64,000 bases of DNA from Patiria pectinifera. Lineage: Eukaryota; Echinodermata; Asteroidea; Valvatida; Asterinidae. Below, piece after piece: positions 1 through 12,600 of this stretch. Both the position numbers and the translations under genes were made by a program. The stretch is taken from NCBI GenBank assembly GCA_029964075.1, contig CM057142.1:325770-389769 (forward strand), read 5' to 3'. Under the pieces are notes generated by a model. The model was given only the letters and a program-made list of their open reading frames with translations. It was not told the DNA's origin and did no database searches. The stretch's first letter is position 1, and each line of letters begins with the position of its first letter.

Positions 1-181
1 GGGTTCTTTAACGTGCATTACACAACACACGGGACCTACGGCTTTACGTCCCAACTGAAGGACGAAGCAATAATGGTAAACTGCCTTGCTCAAGAGCACA
101 AGCAACATGTTCCCACGGTCAGGCTTCGAACCCATGTACCACGGCACACGAGTCAAACACCATAACCATTGGACCACAGCA
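1..181 (-). mobile_element. tRNA-derived SINE, cut by window edge
   Basis: On the minus strand the sequence starts like a tRNA gene. An A-box-like stretch (TGGTCCAATGGTTATGG) is followed by a B-box-like GGTTCGAAGCC at about 126-136. A body then runs through 'TTGCTTCGTCCTTC..TGGGACGTAAAGCCGTAGGTCCCGTGTGTT'-type sequence (in pieces) into the window edge. The same body occurs in the SINE at 43826-44125, so this is a dispersed family. It is not a functional tRNA, because no acceptor-stem pairing was found. The distal end of the element is missing. Confidence 0.75.
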
Positions 182-402
182 CCCCACATAAAAAAAGTGG
201 TGGAGGTCTCAAAAAAGCATGGCTTGTAAAACTGAGATCCAAATGACACGTGATTATATTCAGACATTTGTGGCACACACCGTGGTTTTCCCACTGAAAA
301 TTGCCACCGACGATTGCTGGCATGGTTTTAGCGATATGTCCACAAATGATACACAGCAAATATGGCTGCCTGCAATGTCACTCGAGGATCTCCCTTCTCC
401 GG

Positions 403-408
403 TTTATT
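403..408 (-). promoter_or_regulatory. Candidate poly(A) signal of DNAJC17
   Basis: The minus strand reads AATAAA about 225 nt downstream of the DNAJC17 stop codon. It is the first canonical hexamer I see after the stop. The assignment rests on position and motif only. Confidence 0.45.
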
Positions 409-413
409 GGGGT

Positions 414-456
414 GTTTGTTTGTTTGTTTGTTTGTTTGTTTGTTTGTTTGTTTTTT
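414..456. repeat. (GTTT)n microsatellite
   Basis: About ten uninterrupted GTTT repeats ending in a T run. It lies in the 3' flank of DNAJC17, close to the putative poly(A) signal. Confidence 0.9.
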
Positions 457-516
457 CGTTGTAAAGCTGGAGATGCTTCCTCTTGAGTAGTAGCATCATG
501 TGGCTCTTGATACACG

Positions 517-632
517 GGCCGTTTTCCAAACCCCGGCTTCGGTTTTGTCTCCGTCTCCGGCTCCATCCCCATTGCCATACTGCATGAATGACGCCATAGA
601 CGGAGAACGAGACCGGGGTTTGGAAAATGGCC
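517..632. repeat. Small inverted-repeat element abutting the DNAJC17 stop codon
   Basis: The arms 517-536 (GGCCGTTTTCCAAACCCCGG) and 613-632 are reverse complements with one mismatch, around a 76-nt CT-rich middle. The right arm ends exactly at base 632, which is also the last base of the DNAJC17 TAG stop codon. The element therefore supplies the first part of the 3'UTR. It looks like a MITE; no target duplication could be assigned. Confidence 0.65.
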
Positions 633-3600
633 TATGACTCCTCAGCATCTTCTCTGGCCATCTGCTCTATCAACCTCTGCCTCTCTGCATTCTGCCTCAT
701 TCTCATCGATTCCAAACTCTCGTAATCCTTAGCCTGGGCTCCGCCCGGGTTGGAAGTCACAAAAGTTGAGCGACCTCTGTCGGCTTGCCCCTCTGTGGGG
801 ACGCTATCGTCCTCGGGACAGACTCTTTTAACTCCGCCCACGCTTGAGAGTAAATCCTCAGCCGTTCGTAAGTTCCTCAAATGCTGTTCCTCAGCTGCAG
901 ACGCATCAGTATGGTGGCCATCTTGTACGGTTGATTGTTCTACATATCTTTCCTCCTCGGCATGTTGTGGAGTGGCCTTTTTTTGCTGTCTGGCATTTTT
1001 CAACCTCTGTAGCACCATGGATTCAAAGTCGGCATCTGTTGTGGGGGTGGGCTGCTGTAAGAATTAAATGGTTGGTAACTGATTAAAGAAGAGAGGACCA
1101 TTACCAGTAGGCTATTTTGGGAAAACTTGTTATGTTTATAATAAACTCAAATTTGCCAGCAAGACAGAGTTTAACTTTGCATGTGATTGCAAGACAAATA
1201 AATTTGATGCAAGACGAAGTGGTATCTTTTGCTTGTGCATGACACCTATTTAGGGGGAATTACAGAGTAAGTACATGTACAACTGCTGGAATGTTAGCTG
1301 TTCAATCTCCAGCATGAACCAAGCTTGAATATGGAAAAAAAATCACTCATTTTATTTTGTGTAATTCACAAAAAATGACCTGGACAAAATAATGATAATT
1401 ATAGCTGTTTTCTTTAACTTTTTTTTTGATTGGATACAATTTACAGATCTTGATTCCGATTGACGTTTTCTTTTATGTATTTATTGATTTATTCAATTAT
1501 TAAAAAAAAAAGATAAAGGAAAAAGCTAAAAGCTAGCCAGCAATAACATATCAATGGAATGGTTCTCACCTGTGTTGATGAGCCTGATGTTGCTGTGGAT
1601 GGCTGGGGTTGACCTGACAGCCACGATAGCTCCAAGGGGTTGCTACTCAATCCCAACTCATTTCTGACTGCAAGTTCCTGTAGAGAACAATTAACATATT
1701 GAATTAAATGGGTTCAGGCAAATTCTTAACACATAAGCTACAGCATCAGGCAGTAGTAGCAGTCCTTCTGATGTAAAAATCTCAGGCGTGTGGAAAAAGG
1801 CACGCCTGGATTTTTCTAGGTGTGCGATTTTTCTAGGCGTGTGATTTGTTCAAAATTTGTTCAAAATTTGTTCAAAATTTGTTCAAAATTAATCACACTA
1901 GTAAAATAAAAAGGTAATCTCTGCGCCCAACTATACATAAATTAAAGTGAAGTATATCGATGAAAATCAATAGCTTCATCAAACAAGCAAAACAAAACAA
2001 CATATCAATAGCTTGGTTCAAACAGGAAGGAGTAAAATATAAAGAAAACATTTGCTCTAACGTTACATAAATTAAAAGTGAAAATCAATAAAAATACTGA
2101 TAACCCTACAGCCTTGAAACGACGTCCACTTGTACACACATGGGCAGTTTAATAATGTACATTTAGTGCGTAATTCTCTTCACGTGCTGAAACAAGGCTA
2201 CTGTTCACGCTGTCAACAATCAAAATGGCGTTCTGCGCTGCCCAGCTGTTTCGCTGGGAGAATTATAAACGATATGGTAGGCCTAACGTTTGACTTTTTT
2301 CTCTTCACCGAAGTACTTTTTTTCCCCCACAAACTATAGAGTATAATTATGCCGTAAATGTATGCGGAGGTGTGCGGTACAGAGGGATTCAGGCTTGTGA
2401 TTATTCGCACTTCTGGGGAAGCTTTTAGGCGTGCGATGGCGTGGGGTGCGATCGCACGCCTCAAATCAGGACGAACTGTACTAGCAGCTGCATCACCAAT
2501 AAATATACCAGCAATAGGGGCTCAAGGCTGTCACTTCCTAAACTATCACCCCAACCCCTAAAGACTTGCGAATGGAAAAGCAGTTCAAGAGCTTGAATCT
2601 GTACTTACTGCAGCCCTTGATGTACCAAACTCCACCACGGCACTCCCTCTCTTCTTGCTTGACACGAGCAAATTCGTAATTGAACCGTACTGTAACCAAA
2701 AAAAGGAGGCAAAATAAGAATATCATGTGGGGATAGGGAGTTCAAGTTATTAACACATATCTCAATTCACGAAGGATTATAATATCATATCATGAGCTTA
2801 TATAGAAACACAAATAAAAAACTCTTTCAAAAATCTCATTACTGGACCGAGCCCAGTCTAATGTGGCTTTCTTAGAGGTAGGTAGCTCTCCAGCGTTTAA
2901 CTGGTTCGTCACTCGTCACTTAAATTCTGATGGGAGGCAGGTGGCTCTGGACATAGCCTGACTGTATGATCATGGAGCTGTAAAAAAAGGCTCCACGGTA
3001 TGATCAAGGACAAACCATGCACTGCCGCCGTATGTGCGAACATATTTATGGTCGCTAACTGATTGAGAAGCCATTATCTCAGTGGGATGCTCATGAATAC
3101 CAACCCGGGAATCCCGGGTTGGCGAAAGCCACATAAGACTGGGCTTGGTCCAGTAATGTTGGATACCCAACATACTCCCTTACCAGAACTAAAGCTCAGT
3201 TTGATGGGGCTTTAAAGTAATACAGGGTAACAAATAGATACATATGACCCACAGCTAACAATTTACCCAAACATTACTCAGAGCAAGTTCAGGCGTGAAC
3301 TATAGTTATCCATAGTTTGACTAACTTCGCTTGAACAAAGGACGGTTAGACTACTCTAGTCGACTATTTTGGACTATACCACGGGGAAGGGTTCCATCGC
3401 TGGTGACCACTGATAAAAATAGCTGAAAACAGCTGAAAAAGGGGTCAAAAAGCTAGTTCGACTAACTTCGCACAAACAAAGATGGTTGGACTACTTTAGT
3501 TGACTATTTGGAACTATACCACGGGGAAGGGTTCCATCGCTGGTGACCACTGATAAAAATAGCTGAAAACAGCTGAAAAAGGGGTCAAAAAGCTAGTTCG

Positions 3601-6600
3601 ACTAACTTCGCCCAAACAAAGATGGTTGGACTACTTTAGTTGACTATTTGGAACTATACCACGGGGAAGGGTTCCATCGCCGGTGACCACTGATAAAAAT
3701 AGCTGAAAACAGCTGAAAAAGGGGTCAAAAAGCTGAGCTTTGAAAATCTCCTATACTTTTGTACACAGCAAGTGAGGGAAAAAAGCTACAATCCAAAACA
3801 AAAAAAGCTGAAATTAGCTTTAATGCTGAGATTTCACACCCCTGTGGTTCCCAATAGCTGTTGACATCACAAAGTACAATGGAAAGCTAGGGCCAACAAG
3901 TTTCGTGATGACGTTTTGACAATCGTTTGACTAGAGGCGTTCGCACGTTGCTATTAGTGCCCAGGCGTACTAATGGTTCTCACCAAAACTTGCTCTAAGG
4001 TGAAGTTCCAGTGGGATCATGGCCAGAAAAATTGTCAGGTAGGAAAGAAACCGTTTGACATAAAATATTTAAAAAACGCAAGTCAAATACAGCTTGGCTC
4101 AAAATTCCATGATTGGTAATTTAATGCAATTAGTTGATTTGTACCTTCTGGAGGGTTCTGTATAAGACATCATAGTTGTATCCTCCGTTTGTCTCGTCCG
4201 ATTTCTTGCTCTTCCACTTGACTTTAAGTCGGGGAGGTTCATCTTCAGAAGACAAAAAAAAATTATTTTATCAAAATGTTGCTTTTTTCTTCCAAGGAAT
4301 TCATAAGCGACTCATTTGATATTTTTATTCACTGCATGCCAGTGTTGTTAGCGAGTCCATCACAAGTCCACCACAAGCTCTTCATTGTTATTTAAAAATC
4401 ACAAGACATTTCGCAAGTCCAGTCACAAGTAACAGGAGGTGAAAAATAACAAAGGAATGCCTTTGTTACAATTCACTGGAATAGCTAGCGACTTGAATTT
4501 AGCCTGGAGATCTTGTGAGGACTTGTGATGGACTGGACTACTGGAAATCATACAGACCAGGCCAAAAAATGAATCTCAATTTTCAAGGAAATCAAGAAGT
4601 TTTCAACATTTTTTTCCGTAGAATTTGTAAATATGAAAGACATTATGTGTCTTTTTCCTCACTTAAACCTTTGCACTGTGGTCAGTAAATGATCTACCAG
4701 TCCTTCTGATTTGAGGCGTGCGATCACACCCCCACGCCATCACACGCCTAAAAGCTTCCCAAGAAGTGCGAATAATTGCGAGCCTGAATCCTTCTGTACC
4801 GCACACCTCAGCATGCGTTTACGGCATAATTATACATGTACTTCTGTGAGCTCTTGAAATGGCTTTACTGTAAACCAAGATGAATTTTGTAAAAAAAAAA
4901 TACCAGATTGTTCAGCCCCAGTTTGGACCACAGAATCGCACGCCTAGAAAAATCACACTCCTGGAAATCCAGGTGTGCCTTTTTCCCACACGCCTGTGAT
5001 TTTCAAATCAGAAGGACTGATCTACAAAACTAAATTTGGGCAGTCTCCTGGCAAACGTGCACCTTTCAGCTAAGTTTGAGACAAACAAGTGAAATCAAAT
5101 GGTGTGCTGTGCCAAGGCTTGTCATACAGAACTGACCTTCCCCCAGATGAGCCTGGCTGTCTTCCCGCTGAAGTTCCTCCTTTAAGAGTCTCTGCTCCTC
5201 AGCCAAGATACGAGAACCTTCTTCCTGGAGCCTCTTGATCTAAGAAATGTACAGAAGGAAAGAGGATATATCAGCATCTCCATTAGGGCTGTTCGTTTTA
5301 GAATAATTTAGTATTTGATTACTCGTAACTGCAATTGACCGAATAATCAGATATTCAAAAATGTCAGCTGCAACTGGCTGCCGGGCTGCTAAAGAGTTGC
5401 ACGAAGACGGCGCCAGTAAAAATATGCCTGTGGCAACTGATATAAGGCACATGAGTGTATTGCAATAAGTATTTTATAATTGTAAAGGGCTTCAACCTCC
5501 TAAAGGGATGTGAACAATGAACCACCGTTGACAAAAAGTAGCACCTGACATTATTAAAGGGCAGCAATTTTAAGATAAAATAACATCACAGTCATGTGTG
5601 TTTGTGCACAGTTTTTTTGTTTTTCGTATTTTCAAACCAGCAAAAAGCTATTTGGATATTTGGTTCATGGTCGAATATTGGAGTATTGGTTATATTTCGG
5701 ATAGCCCTGATATCCATCAGTGCACTCCAAGCATAACTGCACCCTCATAAATATGCATTATAACATCTCATACATATTCATGAACCAAATGCGCTTCTAT
5801 GATTGGACGATGTTCTAACACGTCTGGGAACTAAAAATAGCTAACTCGAGATTGGTTCCTAGACTCCCAACTATGCAATAGGTGGGAGGTTGCTGGCGGT
5901 GCCATACTAATACCGGCATGAAAGACAAACGATTGTATGGATTCTCCATGGATTTTTTGGAAATGAAATTACGGGGGCCTTAAAGCCCAATGACTCTAGG
6001 GGGCGCTGTTCAAAAATGTATATGCGCATGCAATTACAAGCACGCAGCATGTAATGCCCCTTCTCTGCTGTACATATTGTCGGAATTGTGAAAGAGGAGG
6101 TGGCCAAGTTAAGTAAAGGATACTATGGGGACCTTCTCAAATTTTGGTGGGTGCATATGTAACCGGCACACCCTCCCTGGGTGTGGGCCTGATAGATACT
6201 ACATGTACATTTATGTGTTCACAAAGTGCACTAAAAATAACTGCAGAGTGCCTATCTGAGGACATCATGGATGCCGTTTGTGCATTCATCTGACTTACCA
6301 CTTCCTGTAGTTGTTGCGCTGCATCTTTGCCTTTAGTCCTGTCTTGCTCATCTCGAAATGCTGCTTCTCTTGCCTCAAGATCTGCAAAGAGTATCCAGCG
6401 ACATCAACGTTGAAACTAACATCAAGCATTTATCGCTTTTCATAATGGCAAGGCACTACGGCCATGGCTGAAATGCACAACCAGACCTATAGCTATGTCT
6501 ATTGTCAGCATGTTCGCACGTACAATGAAGTTTGAATTGATGAAGGCTTAGGCAATAGCCCCACACGAGAAATGTGGACACAGCCTCACTTCAGCTTATT

Positions 6601-9600
6601 AATCTTTTCTTGTGCTAAGCTGGTGAGCCAATCTTTGAAGCTCTGGGTAGCAATCTGTATGCATGTATGTACATTCAATAAAACAGATACATGTAATATC
6701 TAAATCCAATGCAAAAACTATAAAGCACAAAGATTCTACAATAATGTTTACAGCTACTTCCTCGTTGGGAAGACCCTACAAGCAAACACATACATAAAGC
6801 CTCACAGCTTTGGTAACGTCTAATTGAGAATCAAGTGCAGCACGGTATTGTGATGTACCCTAATGTGGCGCTGCCCCTACCGTGGTGCACTTTTATTTTT
6901 TGCCTCTAGTGCCTAGCTAGAGCAAAAGTTTTAGCTGAAATTTTACAGAAAGTGAAAACTTATCAAGTTCTAAACACTCCCGTTCATAAATCATGAGTTT
7001 ATCTACCCGTTACAAAGTTAGAAGAAAATTGTGTTTCGGCGTGATTTTCCGATTTATTTCGGAGTGCACAGTGAACCCTTTGAATATGTCCCCTAAAAAT
7101 TAAAAAAATAATTTTCTGGCAAACTTCCAGTTGAGATAGAGATAATAACGGTTTATCAGAATTTATCAACTTTACAGAAATTCTTTAATGCTAATGTGGA
7201 CATTTTCCGAGATTTATTCAAGTGCGCCACGTTAGGGAACACTCAGCGGATTTGTGCCTAATTTCCGGATGCCACCTTTTTTGAATTTCAGATTAAATTT
7301 CATGTCACCGAAATTGTTCACAGAGGTTAAATAGCATTAGCAAGCATTAATAAGGTAAAAGTACCAGTATTTCAGTGAATGAATTTGAAGTTTGTCAACA
7401 AAGAAGTTTGGCAACACTGATGCGGAAAGTTGGGGTAAAACGTCTAAGTGCACAACGTTAGGAAACACCACTGCGCCACTATAGTAGAAAAGGGATGAAA
7501 GAGGGAATCAGTACCAAAGGGGAACATGACAGGGGGAACTGTGACAGAACTGGGCACAGGCCGCAGTGGAGAAACATGCAAAAAACTGAATGGGGTGAAT
7601 TGTTTTTTGATTTTCAAATTTAATGAAATTTGAAATCTATGATATGTTTAATACACATTTTTAAAGATAGAGTGTAAAAATCATGAAATGAAAGTGTTTT
7701 TTTAAGGAAAAACAATTGGCATCTTTCATTTTCAAAAAAAAAAACCTCTGAAACTTTAAAGGCCTTTTTCTCAGTATTTTACTTTTTTAACATGTCAACA
7801 AATGCAACCTTTAAACAGCCATAACGGAAAATCTGATTGAAGTGTATCAAACAGTATTGTAAGGTGAATTTTATTTTCTTTCCTAATATCTGCAAACCCC
7901 CATTTCAACCTCTGCCCAGTTCTGTCTCATTTTGCCAGAACAACTCATATTTGTGCTTAACTTGATACCTAATTAAAGTCTTAACACATGAAGCAACACC
8001 TTTACTGATGAAGAGCGTGGCTGAAACTGACCTTCTTTGACCTTTCTCCTCTTACTCTCAAGGGCTCGATTCCGGAGCTCAGTGGCTTTCTTGGCTTTCA
8101 AAACCTTGTCATAAGCAGCCTGTCACATGAGACAAAACATGAGCATAACTGGTTAGAACTCAATCCAATAAAATGTGTCTGAGGACAATACCGCACATCA
8201 CATCAGTTCCCGATTCCTGTGAAAGATTCCTGTGTGTCATTCGGTTTGAGAGGTACAATGCAAGTTGGGTTTTGCCTTTCATTTACAGCTAACATGGCCA
8301 TAATGCAATATCAATTAGAGACAAGACATTTGTGCCCCCTGCATCAGTAGCAGGCCTTTTAAATCCCAGCCAGTCTCCACAGTTGGACCAGGAAATGTTT
8401 TTGATGTGATATCTTTAATTATTGTCATTACACCGATAACATTCTGAATGTCAGCACATCCACTTGGGAAAGATTTCCATATACGAAGTTCACTCACAGA
8501 GATGAAACTGGCATATGGCCAAAAAATCGGAAAATATGCCGAGGAAAAATACGTGTCCGAAATCTGGGCCGCGCTGCATTACACACATGTACATGCATGT
8601 ACAATAACACTTCATGCCCAATTTCCGGACACCTACTCCTGCTTTATTTTCGATTCAAACAAAATTTTACAATAAAAAAATGGTCAGTGTTTTCATTGCA
8701 TAAAATGCCCGAATTGCGGTTAGAGTAATGGAGCCATCAATAAAGAAGTTCACTTCTTACTTGAGAAAGTCGAGGGAAAAGTCCGAAAGACAAGGCACCG
8801 TTCATGGTGCTTCAATCATGTCCATTCAACCACACAACTCCACTACTCCACTTGCATTCATACGTGGGGAAAAATCAGGTATTATTGTCTTTCTCTTCTA
8901 AAGCCCCTGTCACACTTTTGCGTATCCTAATTCCTTATGAGTTCCTTATCAAATTTTTTCAATACGCAGCCGTACGCTCAAAACGTCGAAATTGTTTGAA
9001 TACTTTGACTTATGTGCGACGCACATCTAGCGTACAAGTAACGAATTCAGCGCATCCATTGCGTATGAGATGCGTATGCCGTGCACAACATTATTTTTCG
9101 GGCTGCGAATAGGTCAGTATGCAGTGCGCATGCTGAGCGTATTCCGGACGCACCCGACTTATGCCGACCGCATGCCTGACGCAATACGTCGGCATTCGCT
9201 ATGAGTTCGTTCAGCGTGCGTTGTATCTGCGCTGCAAGTACGCTATGTATACGTCCAATATAGGCGGCTCATCATGCTGACGGGGTGCGTGCCGGGAGGT
9301 CAGCGTATTACTGCGTATGAACCGCTTATCCCCCACGAACGCATAGCGTACTCGTACCGTGCTCGACCGATGCGGGACCAATGCGCTGTGTATTTATAAC
9401 TTATGACCTGCGTAACAGTGTACGCAGCATAGTTTTGTGCATGCCCAAAACTATCCAGCGTACTGGGCCGTACCATGCGTATGCCTGCGTACATAAAACT
9501 TACACAAAACGATAAAGATGCATATGAGGTGCGTATTGTGCGTACGAATGCGTATGAAAAAAATGTCAATGCGCAACTCATAAGGAATTAGGATACGCTG

Positions 9601-12600
9601 AAGTGTGACAGGGCCCTAACAAAATGCCAGTGAAATGTTTCGCTAATGCTCTCTTCGCTATCCTCGAGATAATCATCACGATTTTTAAAGCATTGTACAT
9701 GTATTTTGTATAACTAAATTTGAAACCTCCGAAAATCGCACAACATAATGATTTTATCCACTGGATCGTTCACAAGGCTACCCGTTCCCGACCGGCCATG
9801 TGCTAGCAGACGGTACGGGTGCGGTACGTACGCTGGTATCATTGCGTTCAGTACATGCACGCACGTGCGACACAGTGATTTTTCCATGTCGCCTGTCAAT
9901 GTTTAACCTTTTGTCCAGCCGAAGAAGGCTCCGATTAGTGTTATGCCCTGTGTTTCTACCGTGGTGAAAGAGATTAAAACTACGTTCACGATGATTTTAA
10001 CGTGCCATTTCCATCGACTTTTCTTCGAAATTATGATTGAAATAAAATGACATTTTGTGAGAAAAATCCTTACAAAATCAAATTTTGTGGGACACACAGT
10101 AAAAAAATCGGAAATTTCGTTGGGAAATTTAAAAAGTCGGTTTTCCGATTAAAATCGGAAAAGTTTCATCTCTGCACTCAACACCCTGTGTACAAACCCT
10201 ATGAGATTGGACTGAAAAATTCTAAGTGTTTTCTAAGAAAATGCTTGTATTTTCTCACTGCTCAAATTGACTTTGATGACATGAAATTGCTATCTGGGGG
10301 CTTGTTAGTCAATACAGAGGAAAATTAGTGAACTTCTTATATGGAAATCTTTCCTCCACTTGTTCAAAAAATTATTTCATGTAATGTCAAAACAACACAG
10401 GGCTTCACCAGTTTAACAAAACTCGGGACAATCCTGACCCTGTTTTGACTTGACCTGATCAGAAATCAACAGTGAGGTCATGAGGTCATGCTCTCCTCAT
10501 TATGCTTTACTGAATTCAAGCACATACTGGTCACCGCACATGTGAGACAGCTGAATTTTTTTAAATAAACTGTGCGGGGATGTGATTGACAATTCGGGCG
10601 ATTCACAATGCAGTGCGCCACCAAGACTTTGCCATGGAGAGTTCATTTTTCCCAGTGCATTGTGGGAGATGATTGACAAACTCGCAGTGTGGGACATTTG
10701 AAATTGTTAGTTTTTCCGCTCAGTAGTTTCGTAAGCGTATGATTCGAGTATATATGTTTGCCCTTTTCTTTTCTTTTAATCAATATGGTGTTTTTTGTAA
10801 GGCGGCAGAACGCTATGCCCCAATCTATAACAAGTTAGCTCAAGTTGTCTACTGACTCATTCAAATGGGCCATGTCTTGTCAACTGTAAACTTGAAAAAT
10901 GGACTCTCCATGGCAAACTCTTGGTGGCACACTGCATAGTGAATCGCCCAAATTTAATAAAAACATGAAAATTTGATAACACGCAATGATTTTGAACTAC
11001 CCCCTGTACTTTCTATGCTCATTTGTTTTCCTTCGAATCACACAAAGTTTTCAAATTCAAAAAGTTAGATTTCAGTCTTAAGTCTGAAGATCTCATGCTT
11101 GACAGCAGAGTTTTCTTCTCTAGAACTGCTAACATAACCGTAGTGTGCCTTGACCATGAACTCATTCTATTAATCCTGACTTTTTTGCTGTAATGCAAGT
11201 GTGCTGAAAACAACTGACAAGATTTTTCCAGCCATATATGAACAATATTCTTATGAGCCTTGATCTGATCATATATTTAGCATTAATAAGGGAACAAATG
11301 TGTGCTTGGGAGGCTTTAAACACTCTGTTTAAGACCGGTTGGAGTCTGGATGCCGAAGCACATAATTATTCCCATTCGTAAATACCTTTTCGGTCAAAAA
11401 ATCAAAACCTTTTCGATCCAAAATTCAAAACAAATCAAAAATAAAAAGTTTGCAACGATTTTGTTCAACACTTTCACTTCATGTTTTTTTAAACACCCCT
11501 CTAGCTATATAATGGAGTGTCCAGCTCACAAGTAAGTCGTAAACAACTGCTTTTATGGAGATCGGCCTGTGCGTACTGAGCGATGTCGCGCAGAATGCAG
11601 CTGTGGCGGTGCGTTGTGAATTAAGACTATGAAATACTGACTGTCTGGTAGTATAGCACATGCCTACATGAGGATTGTGAACATTCAACAAAATAAAACG
11701 GTAAAATGCACCGGATTTCATGAGTCCAAATTTCATGTGACACTGGAAAAGTGTTTAAGACCAGCCGGCCGGTCTTTATCATCCGTTGAAGACCGTCCAT
11801 GTGACGGGCTCTCGACCAATAGGAATGGGTAGACTGTCTTAGGTATTTATGAATGTAATTTTGGCAAAAGATGCGGTGTCTTTTACCAAATGAAACTCAC
11901 CCTTGCTTCCGAGTCAGTCAGAATTTCAAGTGCTTTTGACAGTTCCTCCCATTCCTTTGCTGCATGGAAATCAATGGGACAAAAAAAGAAATCAATAGAT
12001 TATACACTGGGAAAATCATGTTGTAACCCTAACCGCCCTGAATCCTTCAAAATCCTCTTTGCCAAAGTGGAGGAGTTTGGAGGATTGAGGTTACATGGCA
12101 AAAGTGCAATACTGATTTTGTAGGATGCACTTTGTCAAGGTCTTGGGCCGGACCTTGTGTTGTTTATGCGCAGCTCATGTACAAGGTTTTGTTGGATACA
12201 GTACTGATATGTGTATAGCCCAGCCAACATTACTTCACATTGGGATCACATGCAATCATGAATGCCCAAAATATTAACAAAGGGAAGTGTCATTGGCCTT
12301 AATGTACAGTGATGTCAATTTCAGGATTCTGACAGTTTTTTATGTTTTTGGAAAGTGACAGATTTTGGTGGATTCTGCAAGTTTTCAAGAGAAGATTTCC
12401 AGGACGTTACAGTTAACCTCTGACCTGCTCTGGGGTTGTCTGGATTTTTGTCAGGATGGCATGTCAGCGCTTTCTTCCTGTAGGCTTTCTTGATCTGGAA
12501 AAAAAAATGGTTTGATAAAAAAAAGTCAAGTGGCCAAGAAGGGTATATCCACAAGAAGATACTTCAGCAATTTTAAAATTCTCAGTTGTGTCTGTAGTTT

